33,040 nt of DNA from Shewanella sp. CG12_big_fil_rev_8_21_14_0_65_47_15 (GCF_002783505.1 NZ_PFGL01000024.1:1-33040), one strand, 5' to 3'; positions 1 to 9,143 are shown, counted from the first letter of the stretch. Notes: generated by a model not told the origin, from the letters alone. Numbers and translations are program-made.

Positions 1-1233
1 TTTCTTGTATTCAGAAACTGCGTCTTCGCCAGTACCGTTCCAAGAAATGTCAGACAGGTGAACTAGACCATCGATACCGCCGTCAAGACCGATGAAGATA
101 CCGAAGTCAGTGATTGACTTGATCTTACCAGAAACCTTGTCGCCTTTGTTGTAACGAGTTGCGAAGTCATCCCATGGGTTGGTCTTACATTGCTTCAGAC
201 CTAGAGAAATACGACGACGCTCTTCATCGATGTCCAGAACCAGAACTTCAACTTCGTCACCTAAGTTAACCACTTTAGATGGGTGAATGTTCTTGTTAGT
301 CCAATCCATTTCAGAAACGTGAACCAGACCTTCAACGCCTTCTTCGATTTCTACGAAGCAACCGTAGTCAGTCAGGTTAGTTACGCGACCAGTTAACTTA
401 GTGTTTTCTGGGTAGCGCTTGCTGATTTCTAACCATGGATCTTCGCCAAGTTGTTTCAGACCTAAAGACACACGAGTGCGCTCACGGTCATACTTCAGCA
501 CTTTAACGTTGATTTCGTCGCCAACATTGACGATTTCAGATGGGTGTTTAACACGTTTCCACGCCATATCAGTGATATGTAGCAGACCGTCAACACCACC
601 TAAATCTACGAATGCACCGTAGTCAGTCAGGTTCTTAACGATACCTTTAACTGCTTGACCTTCTTGCAGGTTTTCTAACAGTGCATCACGCTCAGCGCTG
701 CTTTCTGATTCGATAACTGCACGACGAGAAACAACAACGTTGTTACGCTTCTGGTCAAGTTTGATAACTTTGAATTCTAATTCTTTGTACTCTAAGTGAG
801 CGGTGTCGCGAACTGGGCGCACGTCAACTAGAGAACCTGGTAAGAAGGCACGGATACCGTTTAATTCAACAGTGAAACCGCCTTTCACTTTACCATTGAT
901 GATACCGATTACAGTTTCAGCATCTTCATAAGCTTTTTCCAGAACGATCCAAGCTTCATGACGTTTCGCTTTTTCGCGAGACAGTTGAGTCTCACCGAAG
1001 CCGTCTTCAACAGAGTCAAGAGCTACGTCAACTTCATCACCAACGGCGATTTCTAAAACGCCTTGTGCGTTTTTGAATTGTTCAGCTGGGATTGGGCTTT
1101 CAGACTTCAGACCTGCGTCAACCAGTACCATACCGTTTTCGATGGCAACAACAGTACCACGAACGATAGAACCTGGACGGAATTCCAGAGTTTGAAGGGA
1201 TTGTTCAAATAGATCAGCAAAAGATTCAGTCAT
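1..1233 (-). CDS. rpsA: 30S ribosomal protein S1 (3' part outside window)
   Basis: Ribosomal protein S1 helps the 30S subunit bind and unfold mRNA leaders. Reading leftward from ATG at 1231-1233 gives [18 protein letters not shown], the typical S1 N terminus, then successive S1 (OB-fold) repeats with the recurring pattern of a G-x-V segment, a V-D segment and a G-L/F-V-H segment. 411 codons are present and the frame is still open at base 1. S1 of related bacteria is about 555 residues, so roughly the last quarter is missing because the window ends, not because the gene is broken. Only a weak AAAGAAAG precedes the start, as expected for rpsA, which typically lacks a strong Shine-Dalgarno. It follows cmk in the same direction, the common cmk-rpsA order. 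Confidence 0.97.
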   Translation of the reverse strand, partial: MTESFADLFEQSLQTLEFRPGSIVRGTVVAIENGMVLVDAGLKSESPIPAEQFKNAQGVLEIAVGDEVDVALDSVEDGFGETQLSREKAKRHEAWIVLEKAYEDAETVIGIINGKVKGGFTVELNGIRAFLPGSLVDVRPVRDTAHLEYKELEFKVIKLDQKRNNVVVSRRAVIESESSAERDALLENLQEGQAVKGIVKNLTDYGAFVDLGGVDGLLHITDMAWKRVKHPSEIVNVGDEINVKVLKYDRERTRVSLGLKQLGEDPWLEISKRYPENTKLTGRVTNLTDYGCFVEIEEGVEGLVHVSEMDWTNKNIHPSKVVNLGDEVEVLVLDIDEERRRISLGLKQCKTNPWDDFATRYNKGDKVSGKIKSITDFGIFIGLDGGIDGLVHLSDISWNGTGEDAVSEYKK

Positions 1234-1333
1234 GTTTAGGTTACTTTCTTTAATAAACCACAGCCCGTCCTGGACGTGGAGTCAGTCAAATTATCCGTAT
1301 CGTCCTTAATACGAATACCTATCCAGTGAAAAT
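1234..1333 (-). promoter_or_regulatory. rpsA mRNA leader with two hairpins carrying GGA
   Basis: This is the 100-base gap between the cmk stop and the rpsA start, read on the minus strand. One hairpin pairs 1309-1317 with 1292-1300 (UAUUCGUAU with AUACGGAUA, one G-U pair) and displays UAAGGACG in its loop. A second, nearer the start, is built from 1258-1260/1277-1279 and 1266-1269/1273-1276 and contains CAGGACG. In E. coli the rpsA initiation region is known to fold into hairpins with GGA in the loops, to lack a good Shine-Dalgarno, and to be repressed by S1 itself. The match in position, loop motif and weak ribosome site suggests the same control here; that is inference. Confidence 0.6.
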
Positions 1334-2026
1334 TTAGTTAACACCGAATAACTTTTGGTTGATGTGATTGAGCGCGAGCTCAAGCACTTCGTTGATGCCT
1401 TTTCCGCTAGTATCGATAACGAGCGCATCCTCGGCGGGGACTAAAGGAGCCACCGGACGATTCATATCACGTTCATCACGTTCGATAATTTCACTTAAAA
1501 GGCGCTCGATATTAACATCGAAGCCCTTGTCCTGCAACTGATTATAGCGTCTTTGAGCCCGCTCCTCTGCCGATGCAGTTAAATATAATTTTGCCGGTGC
1601 GGTAGGGAAAACCACAGTCCCCATATCGCGGCCATCGGCAATTAATCCGGGTGTCGTTCTAAAGGCACGTTGACGGCGTAATAATGCTTCCCTGACCCGT
1701 GGGTATGCTGCGACGATAGATGCAGCATTGGAGCACTCTTGGGTGCGAATCGCACTCGTGACATCTTCACCTTCCAATATCACTTGAACTGGATCTTTCT
1801 CATTGCCCGTTAAAAATTTCACATCGAGGTGTGCCGCGAGCAGTGTGACAGATTCTTCATTTTCCAATTCAACATTGTGATGAATTGCGGCAAGCGCAAG
1901 AACTCGGTAAATAGCGCCACTATCAAGTAGTTGCCAACCTAAATGCTGCGCCAATAATTGGCTTATTGTTCCTTTACCAGCACCGCTTGGGCCGTCGATT
2001 GTGACTACAGGAGCCCGTTCAGACAT
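1334..2026 (-). CDS. cmk: cytidylate kinase
   Basis: Cmk transfers phosphate from ATP to CMP or dCMP in the cytoplasm, recycling pyrimidine nucleotides. The 230-residue product has the P-loop GPSGAGKGT at about residues 12-20, the DSGAIYR nucleotide-binding stretch near 36-42, and the [11 protein letters not shown] segment near 130-140 that is typical of bacterial CMP kinases. The length is normal for the family. The ATG at 2024-2026 follows GGAGGA at a good distance. rpsA lies 100 bases downstream in the same direction and aroA 185 bases upstream, so read-through from aroA is possible. Function is secure from the motifs. Confidence 0.97.
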   Translation of the reverse strand: MSERAPVVTIDGPSGAGKGTISQLLAQHLGWQLLDSGAIYRVLALAAIHHNVELENEESVTLLAAHLDVKFLTGNEKDPVQVILEGEDVTSAIRTQECSNAASIVAAYPRVREALLRRQRAFRTTPGLIADGRDMGTVVFPTAPAKLYLTASAEERAQRRYNQLQDKGFDVNIERLLSEIIERDERDMNRPVAPLVPAEDALVIDTSGKGINEVLELALNHINQKLFGVN

Positions 2027-2144
2027 ACATTCCTCCGCAAAAAATAATCATCATCCGTGAGTTCATCAAGTGAGCCCCGAAAATGAGCGCGCCGCATTGT
2101 ACAACAATATGCAAATAAAATCCGTGGATTTTTTATGAAGATTA

Positions 2145-2166
2145 GAAGCCGCACGAATACGGCTTC
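2145..2166 (-). terminator. hairpin downstream of aroA, possible weak terminator
   Basis: Arms GAAGCCG (2145-2151) and CGGCTTC (2160-2166) pair perfectly over an 8-base loop. On the minus strand the stem is followed by TAATCTTCAT rather than a run of T, so it may only attenuate or protect the aroA 3' end. Confidence 0.35.
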
Positions 2167-2211
2167 ATCTTCGAAGGATGAAACTAAACGCCTTGAGTAA
2201 AACTTGGCAAT

Positions 2212-3492
2212 CTAATGTTGAAGACTCGCAAATTGCACAAAATAATCCGGAAATGTCTTAGATGTGCAATCAGGATCATTGATGGTGATCCCGCAATCGG
2301 CGAATGCTAGCAGCGAAAAACACATGGCCATGCGGTGATCGTTATAGGTATCAATTTCAGCCGTACGTATGACGGCGGGTGGCGTGATTTTAATGTAATC
2401 GTTACCCTCTTCTACCTCGGCGCCGACTTTACGTAGTTCGGTCGCCATAGCTGTTAAGCGATCTGTCTCTTTAATGCGCCAATTGTAGATATTGCGAATA
2501 ACCGTCGTGCCTTTAGCAAATAATGCGGCCGTTGCAATGGTCATTGCCGCATCGGGAATGTGGTTCATGTCTAAATCGACTGCCATTAATGGCGAGCCTC
2601 GGGCGATAATATAGTCATCGCCCCATTCGATATCTGCGCCCATTTTCTCCAGCACACCAGCAAATTTTACATCGCCTTGAATACTCAAATGGCCAACACC
2701 CGTGACTTTGACTTCGCCACCCTTAATCGCCCCTGCGGCGAGGAAATAGGATGCCGATGACGCATCGCCTTCTACCAATACTTTGCCCGGTGACATATAA
2801 CGCTGGTCTGCAACAATCTCAAAACGCGCATAGTCATGGTTAATGACGTTAACGCCGAACTGCGCCATCAAGGCGATGGTGATATCGATATAAGGCTTAG
2901 AGACTAACTCGCCTTTGACATGGATATTCACGCTGCCCTTAGCAAGCGGCGCCACCATTAGTAATGCCGTTAAAAACTGGCTCGATAAATCCCCTGCGAT
3001 TTCAACATCGCCGCCATTAAGGCCTGTGGCATTAATCGTCAGCGGTGGAAAACCGTCATTTTTAAGGTAAACAATATTGGCACCGAGTTGCCTTAAGGCA
3101 TCGACTAAATCGCCAATCGGACGCTCTTCCATACGCGGCTCGCCCGTCAAGGTAAATTCACCTTGGCCTAAAGTTAAGGCTGCGCAGAGTGGGCGCATTG
3201 CCGTACCCGCATTACCTAAAAATAATTCCTGTGCAGATGCCGCAGAAATAGCACCGCCTAACCCCTCTAATTCACATACAGTGTTATTGGCAGATAAACG
3301 AAATTTAACCCCTAACTGCTTGAGGGAGGCCAGCATGTGGCGAATATCATCTGAGTCAAGCAGATTGGTGAGTGTGGTCGTGCCTTGGGCTAAGGTCGCC
3401 AATAAAAGGGCTCGATTGGAAATACTTTTTGAGCCGGGAATATTGATTTCACCGCGGACTTGCACAACAGGTTCAAGACGTAATTGCTTCAT
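2212..3492 (-). CDS. aroA: 3-phosphoshikimate 1-carboxyvinyltransferase (EPSP synthase)
   Basis: AroA joins shikimate-3-phosphate and phosphoenolpyruvate in the pathway to chorismate. The reading frame can be extended to 3582, but the family N terminus [16 protein letters not shown] begins at the ATG at 3490-3492, which is preceded by AGAAAGAAG, so I take that start (426 residues, the normal length). Visible motifs are [14 protein letters not shown] near 21-34, [11 protein letters not shown] near 92-102 with the glycine and alanine typical of class I enzymes, and [16 protein letters not shown] near the C terminus. Class I enzymes are as a rule glyphosate-sensitive. In E. coli serC lies directly upstream; here serC sits about 18 kb away beside gyrA, so that operon is split. 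Confidence 0.97.
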   Translation of the reverse strand: MKQLRLEPVVQVRGEINIPGSKSISNRALLLATLAQGTTTLTNLLDSDDIRHMLASLKQLGVKFRLSANNTVCELEGLGGAISAASAQELFLGNAGTAMRPLCAALTLGQGEFTLTGEPRMEERPIGDLVDALRQLGANIVYLKNDGFPPLTINATGLNGGDVEIAGDLSSQFLTALLMVAPLAKGSVNIHVKGELVSKPYIDITIALMAQFGVNVINHDYARFEIVADQRYMSPGKVLVEGDASSASYFLAAGAIKGGEVKVTGVGHLSIQGDVKFAGVLEKMGADIEWGDDYIIARGSPLMAVDLDMNHIPDAAMTIATAALFAKGTTVIRNIYNWRIKETDRLTAMATELRKVGAEVEEGNDYIKITPPAVIRTAEIDTYNDHRMAMCFSLLAFADCGITINDPDCTSKTFPDYFVQFASLQH

Positions 3493-3927
3493 GAATAAAT
3501 CTTCTTTCTCAATAAGGGCGTCATCATCACGATCACGCAGACTGAATAGGCAAAATGGCAACTTCACGCTACGGCGCGTCAAGTTAAAATTACAAATAAA
3601 AGGAGATTGGGGCCCTGTTGGTGCTTCGTTGTTATAAAATTACCGATTGTCGCTAAGGATTCAACCGTTTTTTCGAGAAAAATGCCTTTTTGGTAGGTTT
3701 ATTTACTTAAGTCGGTGCCAAAATAACAAAAATGCAAAATTTATGGGGTTAATTTATGATTTAATCGCACTTTTGGCAGGCTTTTTTGCCAAGCTGACAG
3801 GCGTTTAATCACAGTTTTCACTTTAAAAGCGTTACCTTTCCACGCTATTCTAGGCCTCAAACGATAAATAATGCAGATCTGAACCGAAAATCACGATTGC
3901 TATACAACCAGAAAGGTAGATGGAGCT
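3493..3927. other. intergenic region between divergent aroA and aspC
   Basis: No gene is supported in these 435 bases. The left end carries the aroA leader and the right end must carry the aspC promoter and ribosome site (AGAAAGGTAGATGGAGCT before the ATG at 3928). The middle is AT-rich and holds a short dyad, TTGGCA (3773-3778) with TGCCAA (3787-3792). I looked for TyrR-like TGTAAA-N6-TTTACA boxes and did not see a convincing one. Confidence 0.5.
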
Positions 3928-5118
3928 ATGTTTAATAAACTTACCGCAATGCCTGCAGATCCTATCCTTGGCTTGCTGACTCAGTACCGCGAAGACACTC
4001 ATCCACAAAAAGTGGATTTAGGTGTAGGGGTTTATAAAGATCCTACCGGCGTAACTCCGATCCTTAACTGCGTCAAAAAAGCCGAAAAATTCCGCCTCGA
4101 TACCGAAACCACCAAAGTGTATATCGGCCCAACGGGTTCGCCACAATTTAACACTTTAATGACGGAATTAGCCTTTGGTGCTGGCCACAGTGCCATTCTC
4201 GCGGATCGTATCCGCACAGTTTCAACGCCAGGTGGTACTGGTGCTTTGCGTGTTGCCGGTGACTTTATCAAACGCTGCAACCCTAATGCAGTGTTATGGG
4301 TGAGCGACCCAACATGGGCAAATCACACCGGATTATTCGAAGCTGCTGGGATTACCGTTAAGACCTATCCGTATTATGATTACGATAGCAAATCATTGAA
4401 ATTTGATGAAATGCTTGCTGCACTATCACAAGTCAGCCCTGACGATGTAGTGTTATTCCACGCCTGTTGCCATAACCCCAGCGGGATGGATTTCACCACA
4501 GCGCAATGGGATAAAGTCGTTGCCCTGACAAAAGAGCAAGGCTTTACCCCACTGATTGACATGGCCTACCAAGGCTTTGGTGATGGTGTTGATATCGATG
4601 CCTATGGCGTGCGCCAAATGGCGGCAGTGGTCGACAATATGATCCTCTGCAGCTCATGTTCGAAAAATTTCGGTCTGTACCGCGAGCGTATCGGTTCCTG
4701 CTCTGTGATTGCCAAAGATGCCAATACCGCCAATGTCGCCCAATCGGTACTGCTTTATGTGGTTCGCTGCCTCTATTCTATGCCACCGGCCCACGGCGCC
4801 GCGATTGTTGAAACGATTTTAGGATCGGCAGAGTTAAAACAAGAATGGCTTGATGAATTAAAAGTCATGCGCGATCGCATCAATGGTAACCGTGCCATTT
4901 TAGTGGACAAGCTAAAAGCCAATGGCGTAGACCGTGACTTTAGCTTTATCGCCCGTCAAAAAGGCATGTTCTCTTTCCTCGGGGTGAATCCAGAACAAGT
5001 TGCACGTCTGCAAAAGGAATTCAGTATTTACATGGTAGGCTCGAGCCGTATTAGCATCGCCGGGATCAGTGAAGACAACGTCGATTACTTAGCCCAATCA
5101 ATCGCGAAAGTACTTTAA
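3928..5118 (+). CDS. aspC: aspartate/aromatic aminotransferase (class I, AspC/TyrB type)
   Basis: This PLP enzyme moves amino groups between aspartate or aromatic amino acids and 2-oxoglutarate in the cytoplasm. The product is 396 residues, the same length as E. coli AspC. SSCSKNFGLYRERIG places the PLP-binding lysine at residue 246, exactly as in E. coli. Other family signatures are VDLGVGVYKD near 29-38, HNPSGMDFT near 182-190, and the substrate-binding arginine in VGSSRISIAG near the C terminus. It stands alone, divergent from aroA, with a strong hairpin after it. Sequence alone cannot decide between aspartate and aromatic preference, so tyrB remains possible. Confidence 0.93.
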   Translation: MFNKLTAMPADPILGLLTQYREDTHPQKVDLGVGVYKDPTGVTPILNCVKKAEKFRLDTETTKVYIGPTGSPQFNTLMTELAFGAGHSAILADRIRTVSTPGGTGALRVAGDFIKRCNPNAVLWVSDPTWANHTGLFEAAGITVKTYPYYDYDSKSLKFDEMLAALSQVSPDDVVLFHACCHNPSGMDFTTAQWDKVVALTKEQGFTPLIDMAYQGFGDGVDIDAYGVRQMAAVVDNMILCSSCSKNFGLYRERIGSCSVIAKDANTANVAQSVLLYVVRCLYSMPPAHGAAIVETILGSAELKQEWLDELKVMRDRINGNRAILVDKLKANGVDRDFSFIARQKGMFSFLGVNPEQVARLQKEFSIYMVGSSRISIAGISEDNVDYLAQSIAKVL

Positions 5119-5142
5119 GTCTTGTCAAAAATAGACTGACTT

Positions 5143-5182
5143 TATCGGTGTAGCTCCGATATTTATTGGGGCTACACCGATA
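5143..5182 (+). terminator. hairpin after aspC
   Basis: The 12-base arms TATCGGTGTAGC (5143-5154) and GCTACACCGATA (5171-5182) pair perfectly across a 16-base loop, 24 bases after the aspC stop. No T-run follows, so it may stop transcription only weakly or mainly protect the 3' end. From here to 5386 I see no gene. Confidence 0.55.
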
Positions 5183-5456
5183 GACTCATAGCAGAATATC
5201 ACTGACTCCCCCAATCAAAATCCGAGCGATGATTTTATAAATCGCTTTCTCATACATCCGAACTAAAAACCGAAGAATACCTTTGCTTTCATTCCATACA
5301 AGCCCTGAATTTTTATCATTAAATTATTAAGTCACTCTGTTATTTGAAGAGTAAAAATCTGCTGATTTTGCTGTAAAAAAGGATTGATGGGACGGAGAAC
5401 TAAGGAACGTGAACGTACCAGAGTCATCGTACTTTTGGGTCTTGTAAAAGCGCCAA

Positions 5457-5894
5457 ATGGAATATTCAATCATGTTTGGCTCAGTTGAGTACACAGTACA
5501 GCAACGGGACAATATCACCAGCAAACAAGAAAGTATTCGCTTGATGTTCTTAAACGGTAAAAGCGGCGAGCCTTGGTATGATCATTCTGTGCGCCGCTGG
5601 TTCACAGGGCTTCTAAAGCGCACCAAGTTATGCCACCGAGGGCCCAACCAATGCCGCCACACCTTCGCTAGTCAGTTGCTATCCAACTATGTACCGCTTG
5701 AATGGGTTGCTCGGCAACTTGGTCATAGTGATACCACCATGATCAAGAAGCACTACGGCAAGTGGATCCCCAAAGACTCGCAACGTATGGCAAGTCGCAT
5801 ATCTGAAATGATGGGCTTTAATACGGACATAAGCGGACTAGAATTCGCTGAAATGGTCCCAAAATGGTCCCAAAACAACAAAGGGAACCAGTAA
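5457..5894 (+). pseudogene. truncated tyrosine recombinase (phage-type integrase) remnant
   Basis: Only the C-terminal catalytic part of a tyrosine recombinase survives. From about residue 28 (MFLNGKSGEPWYDHSVRRWF) the 145-residue frame matches integrases, with CRHTFASQLL (the H-x-x-R box), ARQLGHSDTTM (second histidine box) and HYGKWI carrying the nucleophile tyrosine. The N-terminal arm-binding and core domains and the first catalytic arginine are missing, and an in-frame stop lies at 5445-5447. A 33-codon frame at 5387-5488 (MGRRTKERERTRVIV...), with AGGA before its ATG, could be a scrap of the lost N terminus in another frame; this is a guess. The stop lies 26 bases from the 3' end of tRNA-Ser, a classic integrase position, so an island once inserted here and was largely lost. 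The frame cannot encode an active enzyme. Confidence 0.85.
5851..5872 (+). repeat. tandem 11-base duplication in the integrase tail
   Basis: AAATGGTCCCA occurs twice head to tail (5851-5861 and 5862-5872), adding residues to the extreme C terminus of the integrase remnant. Confidence 0.7.
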
Positions 5895-5911
5895 GATACT
5901 GATTCCCTTTG
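5879..5911 (-). terminator. terminator of tRNA-Ser, shared with the integrase end
   Basis: Arms 5879-5891 and 5899-5911 pair over 13 positions with one C-A mismatch around a 7-base loop. On the minus strand the stem is followed by TTGTTTTGGG, a usable T-rich tail for the tRNA transcript. It overlaps the stop codon of the integrase remnant. Confidence 0.6.
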
Positions 5912-5919
5912 CTTTAATT

Positions 5920-6007
5920 TGGCGGTGAGAGAGGGAGTCGAACCCTCGATACGTTACCGTATACACACTTTCCAGGCGTGCTCCTTCGGCCACTCGGACA
6001 CCTCACC
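5920..6007 (-). tRNA. serV-like tRNA-Ser(GGA): tRNA-Ser (anticodon GGA)
   Basis: The minus strand folds as a serine tRNA with a long variable arm. The acceptor arm GGTGAGG (6007-6001) pairs with TCTCACC, followed by discriminator G and an encoded CCA (5922-5920). The anticodon loop CTGGAAA places GGA at 5973-5971, reading UCC and UCU codons. The T arm carries GGTTCGACTC, and the variable arm TATACGGTAACGTAT forms its own stem. The encoded 3' end faces the integrase remnant, so this tRNA probably served as an attachment site. Confidence 0.96.
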
Positions 6008-6249
6008 AGATTGTTGATTTATGTTTACGTGGTTAATCTTTCACGTGAATTTTACCTTTAATCCATTAACGTCAATCAATCGCCTTGCCGAGAGGCTTTT
6101 GTCGTTAACGGAGCGGTACTGTACGCAAAAGCATTTAGGTGGTCAAGTAAAAAAGAATCGATTTCAGGCGGTTGCGCAATTGCTAATCAAACCGCCCTCT
6201 CGATAGGCCTTATCCGCGGATTAAATAGACAAGGCATATCACCTTTCCT

Positions 6250-8244
6250 TTAATTCACCGTAAATTTATGCACCTCTTTAGACATAAGCTCAGCATCAAA
6301 TGTTAACGCTTTAGTAAGCTCGCGTAATTCATCGGAAATCCTTTGGGTATTCAGATAAATTTCACTGATCTTCAACGCATTACGGTTAACATCTTCGGAG
6401 ACGGCGGATTGCTCATGGGTTGCTGTCGCAATTTGTTCGTTCATGCGGTCAATAATGCCAACCTGTTCGACAATGCGCTTCAGTTCCACACCTGCTTGTT
6501 CAGCCTCTTGCACACTGGTTTGGGCCTGCGCCAGTCCACGCTCCATCGCCTTGACGGCAATACTCGCCCCCGATTTTAATCTGTCGGTCATGTTTTTAAT
6601 ATCGGCTGTTGAGGTTTGCGAACGCTGGGCCAAGCTTCTGACTTCATCTGCAACAACGGCAAATCCCCTTCCCATTTCCCCTGCACGAGCTGCTTCAATG
6701 GCGGCATTGAGTGCCAGTAGGTTAGTTTGCTCGGCAATACTGCTGATCACATCGAGCACTACCACAATGCCGTGTATTTCTTTATCCAGTTCATTTATCG
6801 CCTGGGATGCCCCATTAATATCATCCGCCAGTTCCTTAATCGCTTTGCTGGTGCGACCGACTTCGAGATTACCCGCCTTTGCCTCGCTGTTTGCAGCATT
6901 GGAGGCCTCAGAAGCCTGGACCGCGTTAGCGGCGATTTCGGCGACGGTTGCACTCATTTCGGTCATCGCCGATGCAACCTGCTCCGCTTCACTGTGCCCT
7001 TCCATCACGTCCTGTTCCATGGCGTGGGTACAGAGGTTCATTTGCTCGACCGCCTGTTGTAATTTAGCGCCGCTGGCACGAACTTGCAGGATAACGTTTT
7101 CAAAATCAGCCATCATGCTATTAAACGCAATGGCAAGCTCACCAAATTCGTCGGAACTGGTGTGGCTTAAGCGAACACTGAGATCATAGTGTTTTCGGGC
7201 CTGAGTCACGGTCGAATAGAGATGATGCACACTGTCGTGTAGGTAGCGGATCACCGATAGACTGAGCATCAATACCACGGCGAGTACAACGCATAATGTC
7301 ACGAGGACAAAGAACATATGTTCATTGGCTAAGACTAACCGTTCGTGAGTCACGTTCAGTAAATCCGTTGATATCTGTTGCTCAAAATCCCTTAAACGGT
7401 CAATTCGAACCGTTGACTTAGCAAACCAATCTTCGGGGTTTTGCTGCAGAATTTTTTGAATATCTTGGTCAAGGGCGATTTGCCGAAGTGCTTCTACATC
7501 CCTCACTTCGTTAGAGTTTTGAATACGTTCGATCGCCTCGACTAATGCTGGGGTTGCTAGGGCTTGAAAGCGCTCTAAGTAGCTATTTTGCTCGGAGACT
7601 AAGGTGATAAATTTGGCATAAATTTTAGGTTTGAATCCCGCTTGGCCAAAGGTTGAGCTGAGTACCGCCCGTTCAATGCCCGCCCGCTCCTTCATCTGTA
7701 AGTAAGCACTAAAGGCCGCGGCTTTAATCGCAATTTCTTGATTGGCACCCGTTTTGGCGGTTTCATCGACTACGGCTAATAGCAGCTTGTTAAGCCCGGT
7801 ATAGTAGGCAACCTCATCGGCCATGCTGATGGATAGACTATCGACCTTAGCGCGGATCTCTGGGAGTTGCCCAAGTTGAGTACTAATTTTCCGCAGTTTT
7901 GGCGCAAAAATTTCGGGTAAGGTGCTGTTATCAATGAAAGAGAGGTAAAGCTTTAGCTGTGTATCCGTCAATTGCCTTTGGCTGGGTATTTTGCCCGCGA
8001 AGGCTTTGCCCGCAGAACTAATAAAGCCGGCACTCATACCGCGCTCTTTTTGTAATTCATGGACTAAGTTACTGTTTGTGACCGCCAGTTCACTGAGCTG
8101 AACGACCACGTTTAAATCTTGACGATACTCATACTTTTCAACTAGGAAGAGTGCTCCATACAAAAAACACGCAAATAGCGGAGGCAACACAATCATAAGT
8201 AGCTTCTGTTTCAAGCTAAGATTGCCAATCCATTGCCATTTCAT
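6250..8244 (-). CDS. methyl-accepting chemotaxis protein with NIT sensor domain
   Basis: This inner-membrane chemoreceptor of 664 residues would signal through CheW/CheA to the flagellar motor. A membrane segment lies near residues 14-33, followed by a periplasmic region of about 275 residues that resembles the NIT (nitrate/nitrite-sensing type) domain, with [17 protein letters not shown] near 61-77 and [14 protein letters not shown] near 183-196. A second membrane segment lies near 309-333, then a HAMP linker to about 385 and the cytoplasmic signalling domain, whose hairpin tip [19 protein letters not shown] lies near 505-523. AAGGAT precedes the ATG. It is a lone gene. NIT domains are named for proposed nitrate/nitrite sensing, but the ligand here cannot be read from the sequence. 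Confidence 0.93.
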   Translation of the reverse strand: MKWQWIGNLSLKQKLLMIVLPPLFACFLYGALFLVEKYEYRQDLNVVVQLSELAVTNSNLVHELQKERGMSAGFISSAGKAFAGKIPSQRQLTDTQLKLYLSFIDNSTLPEIFAPKLRKISTQLGQLPEIRAKVDSLSISMADEVAYYTGLNKLLLAVVDETAKTGANQEIAIKAAAFSAYLQMKERAGIERAVLSSTFGQAGFKPKIYAKFITLVSEQNSYLERFQALATPALVEAIERIQNSNEVRDVEALRQIALDQDIQKILQQNPEDWFAKSTVRIDRLRDFEQQISTDLLNVTHERLVLANEHMFFVLVTLCVVLAVVLMLSLSVIRYLHDSVHHLYSTVTQARKHYDLSVRLSHTSSDEFGELAIAFNSMMADFENVILQVRASGAKLQQAVEQMNLCTHAMEQDVMEGHSEAEQVASAMTEMSATVAEIAANAVQASEASNAANSEAKAGNLEVGRTSKAIKELADDINGASQAINELDKEIHGIVVVLDVISSIAEQTNLLALNAAIEAARAGEMGRGFAVVADEVRSLAQRSQTSTADIKNMTDRLKSGASIAVKAMERGLAQAQTSVQEAEQAGVELKRIVEQVGIIDRMNEQIATATHEQSAVSEDVNRNALKISEIYLNTQRISDELRELTKALTFDAELMSKEVHKFTVN

Positions 8245-8417
8245 AGGGATATCCTTATAAACTAAATTTAAGATCCTCTATATATAGCATAAGATCCACC
8301 TTAGGACGATTTTGCAGCTTAAGGGGATTAAAATTTAAATTTATTTTAAAAACAGTATATTAATCTTTTTCTGTGGTGAGAGTTCTGTGATAAATCCTCC
8401 ACAGGAGGTAAAAAGCA

Positions 8418-8498
8418 GTGCAGATATTGTTTTTCATCAAAAAATCCGCCAATAAAAAGAAAAAAAGCGCAGTAGAGTCAATCCAATGCGCTTTCTAA
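8418..8498 (+). CDS. possible 26-residue small protein
   Basis: A GTG start at 8418 opens 26 codons (MQILFFIKKSANKKKKSAVE, then SIQCAF) ending at TAA 8496-8498. The product has a short hydrophobic start and a lysine-rich centre. The attraction is the upstream AGGAGGT, about nine bases before the start and one of the strongest ribosome sites in the window, which lies in a CCTCC-ACA-GGAGG dyad (8396-8408) that could hide it. Against it, the second half overlaps the A-rich ychE terminator on the other strand, which explains the lysine codons. I do not recognise it and treat it as a candidate only. Confidence 0.25.
   Translation: MQILFFIKKSANKKKKSAVESIQCAF
8451..8494 (-). terminator. intrinsic terminator of ychE
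   Basis: On the minus strand AAAGCGCA (8494-8487) pairs with TGCGCTTT (8471-8464), followed immediately by a run of T interrupted by single C bases. It lies 17 bases after the ychE stop. Confidence 0.85.
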
Positions 8499-8510
8499 AC
8501 GGTATTTCGG

Positions 8511-9143
8511 TTAACTAAAGAGTTGCGGGAATAGCCCCTTCACACCCGCGGCTATGACTTCAATACCTATGGATAACATCAGTAATCCCATCAGACGGGT
8601 AATGACGTTAATCCCCGTTTTACCGAGGATTTTATAGATGATGGAGGCCATTCTAAAGAGGCCAAAACTCACTAAACCAAACACGATCACAGTGATAAAC
8701 ATCGCGATGATATTAGACAAGGTATTATGTTCTGCGGCAAACACTATCACCGAACTGATAGCACCAGGACCCGCCATTAAAGGCAACGCAAGCGGCACCA
8801 CGGCAACGGATTCCATCGCCGACGACTCGCGATCTTCCTCTTGGTTGCGTTTCACTTCGCCCAGTTTACCCTGCAACATAGACATGGCAATAATCGCAAT
8901 CAAACTGCCACCGGCGATCCTAAAAGCGGACAGTGAAATGCTAAACATATTCAAAATATGCTGTCCCGCCACTATGGTCACCAACAAGATAATGACCACC
9001 GCAAAGTTAGCCACTTTCCCGGTATGATTCCGCTCTGCCTCGGTTTGATGGCTCGTTAAGCTCACAAAAACGGGCAATAAACCGATGGGATTGATAATGG
9101 CAACGAGGCCGAGAAAAAATTTAACGTAAAGTGTTAACTCCAA
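8511..9143 (-). CDS. ychE: MarC-family inner-membrane protein YchE
   Basis: A 210-residue integral membrane protein of the MarC (UPF0056) family with about six hydrophobic segments. Recognisable stretches are KFFLGLVAIINPIGLLPVF near 8-26, FRIAGGSLIAIIAMSMLQGK near 74-93, VVPLALPLMAGPGAISSVIV near 114-133 and TGINVITRLMGLLMLSIGIE near 175-194, all close to E. coli YchE as I recall it. Its molecular function is unknown; the old link to multiple antibiotic resistance is not generally accepted. It is divergent from adhE, and ychE is also adjacent to adhE in E. coli, which supports the name. A terminator follows the stop. Confidence 0.92.
   Translation of the reverse strand: MELTLYVKFFLGLVAIINPIGLLPVFVSLTSHQTEAERNHTGKVANFAVVIILLVTIVAGQHILNMFSISLSAFRIAGGSLIAIIAMSMLQGKLGEVKRNQEEDRESSAMESVAVVPLALPLMAGPGAISSVIVFAAEHNTLSNIIAMFITVIVFGLVSFGLFRMASIIYKILGKTGINVITRLMGLLMLSIGIEVIAAGVKGLFPQLFS

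Noticed and set aside
3077..3637. Plus-strand frame of 186 codons opposite aroA
   Set aside because: Antisense shadow of aroA with no recognisable motif.
3773..3792. TTGGCA-N8-TGCCAA dyad between aroA and aspC as a terminator
   Set aside because: The stem is only six bases, the T-run is in its loop, and no tail follows.
5119..5460. Second attachment site (copy of the tRNA-Ser 3' end)
   Set aside because: I searched by eye for the T-arm and acceptor sequence and found no convincing duplicate; only short chance matches such as GACTCCC.
6167..6196. GGCGGTT/AACCGCC stem between tRNA-Ser and the chemoreceptor gene as a terminator
   Set aside because: The loop is 16 bases and no T-run follows on either strand.
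6443..7189. Long plus-strand frame (248 codons) opposite the chemoreceptor gene
   Set aside because: It lies wholly antisense to the well-supported receptor, is low-complexity in Ser/Ala, and reflects codon bias of the real gene.
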